From positions 1 through 55,135 of IMG/VR virus record IMGVR_UViG_3300034198_012209: a DNA stretch of 55,135 bases; one strand, given 5' to 3'. The position numbers were made by a program, and so were the translations under genes. The DNA is from a virus. The notes under the pieces are model-generated. The model did not search any database and was not told where the DNA came from. It saw nothing but the letters and a program-made list of their open reading frames with translations. How positions within the stretch are numbered: the first letter of the stretch is position 1; every line of letters starts with the position of its first letter. Of the stretch, positions 47,893 through 55,135 are shown piece after piece.

Positions 47893-49065
47893 TTACAGTC
47901 CAGTTCTCCATACGTTGGCATAGATGACTGCTTGAGGCTGTGGAAGGATTGGTACGTAGTTCAACAGCATCTTGACATCGAATCGTGGAGGATCGATTTC
48001 ACGTGTACGCCATTGGTAAAGTCCTGTAACCGTCTTAACGTCAGCCATGACGTTCTCAGCAACAGGTTCCATACAAGTACCAAACCCTACCCAATCTCCT
48101 GGAGGTGGGACAATAAGGGCATAACCATCTGGAATCAAAGTAGTCCAGTTGTTTGCATTTACTTGATTAGCGTAATCAGGAATTACGTTGTTCAAGATCA
48201 AGCCTTCGTTGTACACGTGGAAGTTGTATTGCGGAAGTGCTCGGAATTGAACAGTGTATGGACCACTAGTAGGTGGTTCTTCGCTACGTACTTCTCGATT
48301 AGTTAGTGAGTCGAAAATTCGGTAAGCAGTACCACCAACTTTAGCTAGTTGAGTGTTATTGAACAAGAACTTTGCTGTATTACCGTTAAGGATAATATCA
48401 GTTGGCTGATAACCACTTACACGAGCAGCAAGAACACTCATTTCATTCAAGTGATCTAGCACAGGTGCAGCAGCATCATTCCAAGCTTCTCCAGCACCGA
48501 TAATACCGCTTACGTCTCCTTTGTTACTTGAAGGAATCAAGTAAGTATTGGCGTGCAAAACGTTACTATCAGTTAGTTCACACAAACGGAATCCTTCTCC
48601 GTCTGCTTTGATACCGAATCCGCCTTGAAACATCTTAGCAACCATCCACTCTACAGAGTTGGTAACTTGAGTTTTCAAATGCTTGATTTGAGTAGCAATG
48701 TACTTAGCTCCAGTTGCATCTACTTTGGTGTTCAAACCAAAGCTACCAAGTTGACGAGTCTGGAATACCTTCTCGTCTGCAATGGTAGTTTTGATGTGAG
48801 TCCTGAATACTGATGCAGTAGCCGTAGCAATTGGCTTTTGACCAACCGAGACTGGCGGGGCCATCGGTGCAGTCATAGGAGCCAATGTACGGGTATTGGC
48901 AATGATGTCGTAACCGAATACCCTTGTGGTTGCAACAGCAACAGGAGTATCAGTAGGACTTAGCTTAAAGTAGCGTTGAAAAAACGATGATGGAGTGTGC
49001 AACTGTTCGTATAATCGAACAATTTGTGGTACTTTCATCAACTGTTCGTATGACAATCCTGGCAT
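47893..49065 (-). CDS. Major capsid protein
   Basis: The 390-aa protein is first in the head block after the decoration protein, with an elongated N-terminal region, a long middle helix (MSVLAARVSGYQPTDIILNG), a beta-rich peripheral domain, and a C-terminal segment ending VIYANVWRTGL. This agrees with the HK97-fold capsid family (gpE-like) by length and order. No scaffold domain is fused. Confidence 0.8.
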   Translation of the reverse strand: MPGLSYEQLMKVPQIVRLYEQLHTPSSFFQRYFKLSPTDTPVAVATTRVFGYDIIANTRTLAPMTAPMAPPVSVGQKPIATATASVFRTHIKTTIADEKVFQTRQLGSFGLNTKVDATGAKYIATQIKHLKTQVTNSVEWMVAKMFQGGFGIKADGEGFRLCELTDSNVLHANTYLIPSSNKGDVSGIIGAGEAWNDAAAPVLDHLNEMSVLAARVSGYQPTDIILNGNTAKFLFNNTQLAKVGGTAYRIFDSLTNREVRSEEPPTSGPYTVQFRALPQYNFHVYNEGLILNNVIPDYANQVNANNWTTLIPDGYALIVPPPGDWVGFGTCMEPVAENVMADVKTVTGLYQWRTREIDPPRFDVKMLLNYVPILPQPQAVIYANVWRTGL

Positions 49066-49123
49066 TGTAATGTTCTTTCTTGAGTGTTACTAAGTTTGTG
49101 TGACGTTAAAGGTTAGCTACTTA

Positions 49124-49951
49124 TTAGGTAGCAATGGTTGGAGTTTGAGTTTCCCAAAGATTAGGAATTACGAGCCACCTGGTTCCAGTTCCGATAACTC
49201 GGAAATGCCCACCAACTTTTTCACTTGCAGTACTTAACGCAACTGAGTCAGCAGCAATGTCGTTAAGGACTACAAGAATGTCAGTTGTTGCACAAGTAAT
49301 AAGCATGTTTTGGTCAACTGCATTATAAAATGAGTATTCCAAACCACGTTTAGGAGAAGGCAGAGTAAAGGTCAAAGCTGCTGAACCATTAGTTACGAAC
49401 AGTCCGCCTGCTTGAGACTCGTTAAGTGTAGTATCAGCAGTAACAGTAGTTACTAGCTGTCCAGGAATGTATCCAGCAGGATCATCGTCGAATCGAAATG
49501 CCATAGCCATTTGACGACGAACTACGTATTCAGAAGCATTTCCTACGATACCGTCACTGGTTGAAGATGCAATGACAAGGCCCGAAGCTTTTACGCAACC
49601 ACCGTAGAGGACATAACCAATGTAACGGTCACGGTCAGTACCCATGAGTTGCATTTTCTGAGCACTCATAAGAACACCGATGATCTTTTGAGAACCATCA
49701 GTAGCATCAGGATTCCATTGCTTAAACTTACCGGCACTTGCTCCTGAAGTAACCTTACCAAGTAGAAGACCTGGACGAAGTACGTCAGTAAAGTTGGTAT
49801 TGCCAGCATCGCGAGCACTACCGTCAATTACTGTGGCTAGATAAAGTTGCTGATCTAGACGACCCCAAGTAATGTTGGTCGAGTTGACCACTTCTTGGAA
49901 GGGTGTCATGTAATGTCCAGGTGCTACACCGAACATATCAAATGAAAACAT
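49124..49951 (-). CDS. Head decoration or capsid-associated protein
   Basis: A 275-aa Gly/Ala/Thr-rich beta protein. The N-terminal region FTDVLRPGLLLGKV resembles lambda gpD-like decoration proteins and the chain has a repeated VTA/TTL pattern. It lies upstream of the major capsid gene in transcription order. Function inferred. Confidence 0.7.
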   Translation of the reverse strand: MFSFDMFGVAPGHYMTPFQEVVNSTNITWGRLDQQLYLATVIDGSARDAGNTNFTDVLRPGLLLGKVTSGASAGKFKQWNPDATDGSQKIIGVLMSAQKMQLMGTDRDRYIGYVLYGGCVKASGLVIASSTSDGIVGNASEYVVRRQMAMAFRFDDDPAGYIPGQLVTTVTADTTLNESQAGGLFVTNGSAALTFTLPSPKRGLEYSFYNAVDQNMLITCATTDILVVLNDIAADSVALSTASEKVGGHFRVIGTGTRWLVIPNLWETQTPTIAT

Positions 49952-50009
49952 AAAAATTAGTCCTTGTGGTTAGATTGAGTAACTTGGTTTCAAAGTTTAA
50001 AGTGTTTTA

Positions 50010-51260
50010 TTAGATCAAACGAGCCATATACTTGGCGTAGTCTTCGAGTTCAGCAACGTCAGTATTGTCACCGTCTGAATCTGTAACGCCACTACCCATA
50101 ACTAGGGTATGGCTAGTTCGTTCTGGAGCAGGGATAGACTCTAGTGACATAATCAAAGATTCTATCATAGGAGTAGAAACAGAACCGTCTTTAAATTCGA
50201 TGTTGTAGGTATCAGCTTGTGGATACAAGTTGGTATCTGCAAAAGCTTTAGTAGTACGTCCAGAGCTTACAAGATGTTCGATTCTTGTACGGTATCCTTT
50301 ACGTCGATCAGCTTGCATAGAGTTCTGCATAGCAGACATTACAAGTTGAGTATGGGTATCGGGTTGTTGAGGATTAGAATTGAAGTCTTCTTTAGCGTAT
50401 GCTTTACCAGTCTTTGGATTGATGACTTTAGCTTGAATAAGGGCTTCGACTTGACTTGAATCTAAATGCGACATTAGTAGTGGCTCCACTTGGAAAGAAT
50501 CGGTTTTCACTCCTGAACCATCTTCAGAAGAGTTCATAAGCTTGTATTGCCCGACTGCAATAGACAAATTTTCAGCAAGGTTGTCAATACTTGTATTGGC
50601 AGGTAGAAACAATTTGCATACATTTTTTAAGTCGTCAATCAGTTGAGGCAGTAGAGAAAGACCATTTTCTGAGTCTTCTTCAGATTCGGTTTGTTCTGAT
50701 GGTTCATCATCAGATACCATATTTGACATTACTAGATGTAGGTCATTGTCTTTTAAAAGCTTGAAGTTTTCTTGACCTAGCTCAATTGGATGGGTAACTA
50801 GAGCTATATGCATTACCCCTTCATCTAAGAACTCTTCTTTGTCTACTCCAGAAGTAATTGGCAAATTTCTTCGGGTATAGATAGAAGTATCTTTTACGGA
50901 AGTTCCTATCTTGCCAGCAGGTGTTTCAGGATCTTTTGGATCACCTGGAACGTCGATTACACCTACTAAACCTTGCTTACCGCTTTTAGGTAGGGTTTTT
51001 ATTTCTAGAGTTTCCCAGAATCCAGCATTTGCTGTTGAGTCATCTAGAAGTCCATTTTCACCAGTAGATAGGGTAGTGATGTTAAAGTCATGCTTCCAAG
51101 GTGCTGGAATCTTCATTCCAAGACCTAGTTGTTTTTGAAAGTTGTCTCTAAGCTTTTTAAGACGTTCTGGAGTTACTTCTACCATTTCAAATTGTTTCAA
51201 GTGCTCGTTCCATTGACGAAACTTGCCTTCTTGTACAATTACTTTTTCGAACTTAACCAT
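50010..51260 (-). CDS. Putative prohead protease/scaffold protein
   Basis: The N-terminal 180 residues hold APWKHDF and MHIALVTHPIELGQENFK, resembling phage capsid maturation protease (Mu gpI/I-like) patterns; the rest is acidic and Gln/Ser-rich like a scaffold, with MSAMQNSMQADRRKGYRTR near residue 300. Protease plus scaffold fusions are common before a capsid gene. The catalytic Ser/His assignment is uncertain. Confidence 0.6.
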   Translation of the reverse strand: MVKFEKVIVQEGKFRQWNEHLKQFEMVEVTPERLKKLRDNFQKQLGLGMKIPAPWKHDFNITTLSTGENGLLDDSTANAGFWETLEIKTLPKSGKQGLVGVIDVPGDPKDPETPAGKIGTSVKDTSIYTRRNLPITSGVDKEEFLDEGVMHIALVTHPIELGQENFKLLKDNDLHLVMSNMVSDDEPSEQTESEEDSENGLSLLPQLIDDLKNVCKLFLPANTSIDNLAENLSIAVGQYKLMNSSEDGSGVKTDSFQVEPLLMSHLDSSQVEALIQAKVINPKTGKAYAKEDFNSNPQQPDTHTQLVMSAMQNSMQADRRKGYRTRIEHLVSSGRTTKAFADTNLYPQADTYNIEFKDGSVSTPMIESLIMSLESIPAPERTSHTLVMGSGVTDSDGDNTDVAELEDYAKYMARLI

Positions 51261-53668
51261 TAGCTAATTCTCCTTGTTACGTCTCGTTTGACTATGAACT
51301 TGTCTGATTCATGTAACATAATTGTTTGATTAGCAACATTACGACCTTTTATGTCGTAGTCATAATTGTTACTTGGTTCTATAAATTGAGTTACTGCCTG
51401 TTTAACTTGAATTGTTACATTTTGTCCTGATACTGTCAATGATCCATCTGTTGGAGTAACTGAGGTAAATTTGTTTGCAATTAACAATCCTTGAGTAAAT
51501 GATATTTGTAGAGCACTTTCAGCATCTTTATCATTTTGACGTTTTCTAAGTGTGAACCAGATTTCAGTGTATCCGGCTAGGTCGCCAAGGTTTTGTACTT
51601 GGAAAGCCCAATGACAGCCACGGTATACAACTATTTCGTCTAATTCAAAAGCTGTTTGTTCTAGTAATTGTGGTACTGCAACTACTGCTGTAATAGTTTG
51701 TCCACCACCACCTGATGGAGCTAAACTTAAAGCTTGTACGGTCCATCTTACTAAAGCTGTACCGGAACCAACTAGCATAAGAGCTAGATCAGTTACTAAT
51801 TGTGCTGTTGCTGCTGGTATTCGAGTTATCAAAGTAGATAAGCTGGTGTTGGTATCTGTGAGTGTCTTGCCTACTGTTCCTGGGGTGGTGTAGCTAGAGT
51901 GTGAAGTAGCTAACAAGTTAGCAGTGATTGTGTCGTATACTGCTGTTGTAAAAGTTGTTGGTTGAAACACTCCTGTTTGTGTAGCATGAATATCAGCTTG
52001 AACATGGCCAGAACCAGAACCAGTAACTCCAATTGTTCGATTGGAATTATTGCTGATGATCCATCTGTCTCCAAATGATCCACTAGTCCAGCCACCACTA
52101 GGCATCGAGTTCATCACTAGATTTCTAGTTGTGTTTGGTAAAGCATCAACACTTGTCTGAGTAGCTCGTTGAGCAATACTTGCGTCTAAGAAGTTGAGTC
52201 TACTATCGTTAGTTAGTAGTGGATTGGTTGGAATAGCATTGAGTGGTGCATTCAGATTGTTGAGTCTTGAGTCTGTAGTCAACAATGGATTTGTTGGTAT
52301 TAGACTTAGACTTGAACTGATTTGAGAAAGAATTGTAGATTGATCGAAGTCAACTACTGCTCCTGCCCATATAGCGTATCTAGCTTCGGTACTGATTGTT
52401 CCACTAGCTTCGATCCGCAGCCCTTCCCTGGGGTGGGTAGATGATACAGTGTAAGTGAATCTGTATCGTCCAACACTTGGGTTGGTAACTGCTGACAAGT
52501 TTGCTGAACGGTTTGTGCCTGAGGAATTCGTAGCTGTGATTGTCGGTGTTGTGTCCAGATTGACCAGCTTGCCTTCATCATCATTGACAACAAGCGTAAA
52601 CTCATAGATTGATGATCCGGTTTCTGGTGATTCAAGAACTGCTACTCCAAACAAGTTAGCTTTGGCTGAAAGGTTGTTAAGCCCTGTGATTGCTCCAAGT
52701 ATTGAACTGGTGCTGGTTGCGATACTTGCGTCAAGGAAGTTAAGTCTAGTATCAGTTGTAAGTAATGGATTTGTAGGAATAGAACCTATCGGAGCATTCA
52801 AGTTATTTAATCGACTATCTGTTGTCAATAGCGGATTAGTTGGAATTGATCCAATCGGTGCATTGAGATTGTTGAGTCTACTATCAGTAGTCAATAACGG
52901 ATTGGTTGGAATACTACCAATTGGTGCATTCAGGTTATTGAGCCTAGTGTCACCTGTTAGCAATGGAGTAGTGGGAATAGAACCTACTGCTGCATTTAAA
53001 TTGTCAACAATCAATTTACCAATACTACCAACTGTTGTAAGTGTGTTGGTAAGTGTAGCAAATATAGCAGTAATACCAGCACTAGATAAACTGTATCCAG
53101 ATTTGGTAGTTATATCACTAACGGTTGGAATCACCGCCCCTGTATGAGTCACCGCTGCCAGCGTAACACCGCTAGCCTGAGTGATATTCGTCGGACTTGC
53201 AACCGCCTCTGGAAACGTCGCTCCAAGGAAGCCTGTTGGCTGCGTATAAGATGCCATTCGCGATGTTATCGTGTCATTGAGCCTCGACAATCCAAACGAT
53301 GTCGCATCCTGATAATCAACCGCATCAAGTTCTATTTCGATCAGCACAGGAAGCATATTAGTCACGCCGCGAATCCGACAAAGCACCATCCGGGAACCGG
53401 ACGCAAAAGCCGCATCGGGAAAATCAATTTCATACGCGCCCGCTAGTGATCCATCGGCGACGATGCCTCCTGATACATAAATACCAAGCGTCTTGGTTAC
53501 AGCCGTAACGCTTGTCCAAGTTGATTGTCCGGCCCTTCGATACTCAAGCACTAGCCCGCTTGATGAGCTTGTCACGCCACTAAGCCCTCCGCCCGTTGTG
53601 CTCGATGTGTCGGCAACGAAGATAGGCAACGATACTGAAGTTAGGCCACCTTTGAATTTACGCTTCAC
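51260..53668 (-). CDS. Tail fibre protein with 22-residue tandem repeats
   Basis: The 802-aa protein carries four near-identical 22-residue repeats (unit LTTDSRLNNLNAPIGSIPTN plus PL) around residues 230-315, and two weaker copies near 465-510. At DNA level the copies differ at synonymous sites, so they are old and kept by selection on protein. The first 180 codons (53130-53668) are GC-richer than the rest. Its stop overlaps the scaffold gene by one base. It probably binds the host surface. Confidence 0.8.
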   Translation of the reverse strand: MKRKFKGGLTSVSLPIFVADTSSTTGGGLSGVTSSSSGLVLEYRRAGQSTWTSVTAVTKTLGIYVSGGIVADGSLAGAYEIDFPDAAFASGSRMVLCRIRGVTNMLPVLIEIELDAVDYQDATSFGLSRLNDTITSRMASYTQPTGFLGATFPEAVASPTNITQASGVTLAAVTHTGAVIPTVSDITTKSGYSLSSAGITAIFATLTNTLTTVGSIGKLIVDNLNAAVGSIPTTPLLTGDTRLNNLNAPIGSIPTNPLLTTDSRLNNLNAPIGSIPTNPLLTTDSRLNNLNAPIGSIPTNPLLTTDTRLNFLDASIATSTSSILGAITGLNNLSAKANLFGVAVLESPETGSSIYEFTLVVNDDEGKLVNLDTTPTITATNSSGTNRSANLSAVTNPSVGRYRFTYTVSSTHPREGLRIEASGTISTEARYAIWAGAVVDFDQSTILSQISSSLSLIPTNPLLTTDSRLNNLNAPLNAIPTNPLLTNDSRLNFLDASIAQRATQTSVDALPNTTRNLVMNSMPSGGWTSGSFGDRWIISNNSNRTIGVTGSGSGHVQADIHATQTGVFQPTTFTTAVYDTITANLLATSHSSYTTPGTVGKTLTDTNTSLSTLITRIPAATAQLVTDLALMLVGSGTALVRWTVQALSLAPSGGGGQTITAVVAVPQLLEQTAFELDEIVVYRGCHWAFQVQNLGDLAGYTEIWFTLRKRQNDKDAESALQISFTQGLLIANKFTSVTPTDGSLTVSGQNVTIQVKQAVTQFIEPSNNYDYDIKGRNVANQTIMLHESDKFIVKRDVTRRIS

Positions 53669-55113
53669 GCTGAATAGCCTCCATTCATTGGCCTGGGCAA
53701 AATTAAACTACCGCCGCCGCTAGCAATCGCTTGCACTGCCCCGCCGTCAGGGTAGCTTGTCCCTGCTACACCAGGAAACACGATCTGAGCGGATCGAACG
53801 GAAGCACCGCCGCCTGCTGTGTTGTTGAGCGTAAAATCACCAGAAGCTGCATTTGTAAAAGCCGATCCGCTCAAAGTAACGTCGCTTGCCCCGGCTGATT
53901 TGTTTTGCTGGTTTCCAGATGTGTTATTAAAAAAGAAATTACGCAACATGTTTGTTCGAATCAGCCGATCATTTAAGGCTGTTGCATTGACGGTGCAGTT
54001 TATCCCGAATCCTGTATTGGCTTCAATGATATTGTCGCGTAGGTAAGACTGCGAAATCGTGTTGGAATCTGACATTCGGATTCCGTCGCCAGTGTTACCG
54101 TAAATGGAATTGTGCTGAATGCTTAATCCGCGAAAATTATCACTAACAGATAAAACGATTCCGTGAGACTTGCAATTTGCGATTACATTGAAACAAACAC
54201 TTGGAATTCCCGTTGCGGTCATTCCTCCACCTCGCCAGCCCTCGATTACATTATAAGCAAGTGTTCCATTATAAGTGCTACCGGCTGTTGAAATCGCAAC
54301 TCTAGATGCTGTACCGGCTGTTGTTGTGCCAGTATTGAAAAGCCTACAAAACCTTGCTGACGTTGCATCCTGTATACCGGCTTGATCGATTCCATTCTGA
54401 TCTACCCAGACGTTGTGGCAATGTAGGTGTGAATTTCCGTCGATAAAACCCTCAAGAGGATTGCCGTTACCAGTAAATTTGCAGTGTATATTTTCAAACT
54501 GTTGAAAGTTACAATTATAAAAAGTCAGTCCGTTTCCATCATGTCTCGGCCTGCCGTTGTAACCGCGAAACACAATAGGTCCGCTCGTAAAATCACCTCC
54601 TGGAAATGTAAAATAGCCTGTGCTTGTGTAGTCAGCCGAAGCTGGATTTTCTCCACCTGACCCCCTGATGTTAACAACGTGGCCCGCTGCCAATGGGGTT
54701 GTGATCGTCGGCAGAGTAATCGTGCCGCCGCTATGCAGGCTAGCTAATGTTGCAAACGCTCCTCCAACCCTGCCAACTCCAGAGACTCCTGCTCCCGAGG
54801 GGGAGGCAGTTCGGTCAAGTGTTACTGTGTTCGTGTCTGTCCTACCTGTGATGAAATAATACCCTGCCGTGAAATTGGTCCCACTTGCGATCCGAATGCA
54901 GTTCCCAATCATGGCAGTCGTAAAACCGCCGCTTACGCTTGTCAACGTAGTGCTGCCCGCAGAAAGTGTTACTAGATCGCTAAGTGATAGCTGCGGAGCA
55001 TCTTGATCGGCAAAGTTTGTTCCAGCACCCGAAATAGCCGAGTCGAAACCGCCTCCGTTTAGGACATTTCCAGAAGCTCGGATATACCAGTTTGTTGTTG
55101 CGTTAATGGCCAT
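53665..55113 (-). CDS. Parallel beta-helix tail spike-like protein
   Basis: The 482-aa protein has the repeating turn pattern of a right-handed parallel beta-helix: NCNFQQFENIHCKF, LHCHNVWVDQNG, YNVIEGW, FNVIANCKSHGIV, LSIQHNSIYGNTGDGIRMSD and NIIEANTGFGINC. Pectin-lyase-like helices are common in phage spikes and polysaccharide depolymerases. The N-terminal 70 residues probably attach to the virion. It is GC-richer than most genes. The start codon lies in the terminal repeat, at position 65 on the circle. Confidence 0.85.
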   Translation of the reverse strand: MAINATTNWYIRASGNVLNGGGFDSAISGAGTNFADQDAPQLSLSDLVTLSAGSTTLTSVSGGFTTAMIGNCIRIASGTNFTAGYYFITGRTDTNTVTLDRTASPSGAGVSGVGRVGGAFATLASLHSGGTITLPTITTPLAAGHVVNIRGSGGENPASADYTSTGYFTFPGGDFTSGPIVFRGYNGRPRHDGNGLTFYNCNFQQFENIHCKFTGNGNPLEGFIDGNSHLHCHNVWVDQNGIDQAGIQDATSARFCRLFNTGTTTAGTASRVAISTAGSTYNGTLAYNVIEGWRGGGMTATGIPSVCFNVIANCKSHGIVLSVSDNFRGLSIQHNSIYGNTGDGIRMSDSNTISQSYLRDNIIEANTGFGINCTVNATALNDRLIRTNMLRNFFFNNTSGNQQNKSAGASDVTLSGSAFTNAASGDFTLNNTAGGGASVRSAQIVFPGVAGTSYPDGGAVQAIASGGGSLILPRPMNGGYSA

Positions 55114-55135
55114 TTACAGCACCGGATCTTCGTCG
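55049..55135. repeat. 87-bp terminal direct repeat, right copy
   Basis: Identical to bases 1-87. It includes the start of the tail spike gene and the last codons of the 166-aa gene, so overlap of the two copies restores continuous gene order. Confidence 0.97.

Noticed and set aside
6769-55113. Single-subunit T7-type RNA polymerase to use the 19-bp elements
   Set aside because: No gene in the window has such motifs; the only large polymerase is a family A DNA polymerase.

Overview
The window is a complete or near-complete tailed-phage (Caudoviricetes) genome. Its first 87 bases recur exactly at its end, so the molecule closes into a circle of about 55,048 unique bases; the leftward gene that starts at 55113 runs straight on from the gene ending at 66. 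No integrase or obvious lysogeny repressor was recognised. Several hints point to a host in Planctomycetota or a relative: a small secreted protein (20834-21262) ending in a Cys-pair plus GW/F-A-x-x pattern that I associate with planctomycete secreted proteins, a phage csrA, and very Cys-rich structural proteins. This is inference, not a database result.

Layout. Two transcription units diverge from a control region at 6765-7005 that holds candidate sigma70-like promoters in both directions, a 13-bp near-direct repeat and two copies of a phage-specific 19-bp element. Leftward from there lie TerS, three small genes including a RuvC-like resolvase, TerL, a secreted protein, a papain-like protein, a membrane protein and, across the circle junction, the tail spike, tail fibre, scaffold/protease, decoration protein, major capsid protein, head-tail connectors, tail tube, tape measure, a large tail protein, a frameshifted chaperone, and portal. 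Rightward (7006-10498) is a ten-gene accessory operon with CsrA, zinc-finger proteins, a nucleotide pyrophosphohydrolase-like protein, a fatty-acid-hydroxylase homologue and an SNase-like nuclease. The replication block (17848-34445, leftward) contains a UvrD-like helicase, primase-helicase, family A DNA polymerase, acidic SSB-like protein, Sak4-like ATPase, PD-(D/E)XK nuclease and family-4-type UDG. Between 11046 and 20121 are many small unknown leftward genes.

Most striking observation: TerL is split exactly inside its Walker A motif. The upstream frame reads up to GGAAGGG and then reaches a stop; the continuation GKSDVLL lies 58 nt further on in another frame. Moving from the Gly codon GGC to the Gly codon GGT (both read by one tRNA-Gly) would restore a perfect GGAAGGGKSD Walker A, as in the T4 gene 60 translational bypass. 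The intervening DNA carries a hairpin and one copy of a pyrimidine-tract-CCAGRAA motif that I find 16 times in the genome, almost always in the sense of transcription and in all three reading frames.

A second dispersed family, a 19-bp element close to TAATAAATTCYRCATTGCA (nine copies), sits just upstream of ribosome sites of several operons and is a candidate phage-specific promoter. Other regulatory RNA candidates are a pseudoknot-like leader at 20150-20201, mutually exclusive hairpins before polA (29053-29105), a long hairpin RNA (20547-20634) and two tRNA-like elements (20652-20803). Composition is mosaic: 53130-55113, 11046-13170 and 8979-9688 look richer in GC and different in codon use from the AT-rich, CTAG/GTAC-rich remainder.
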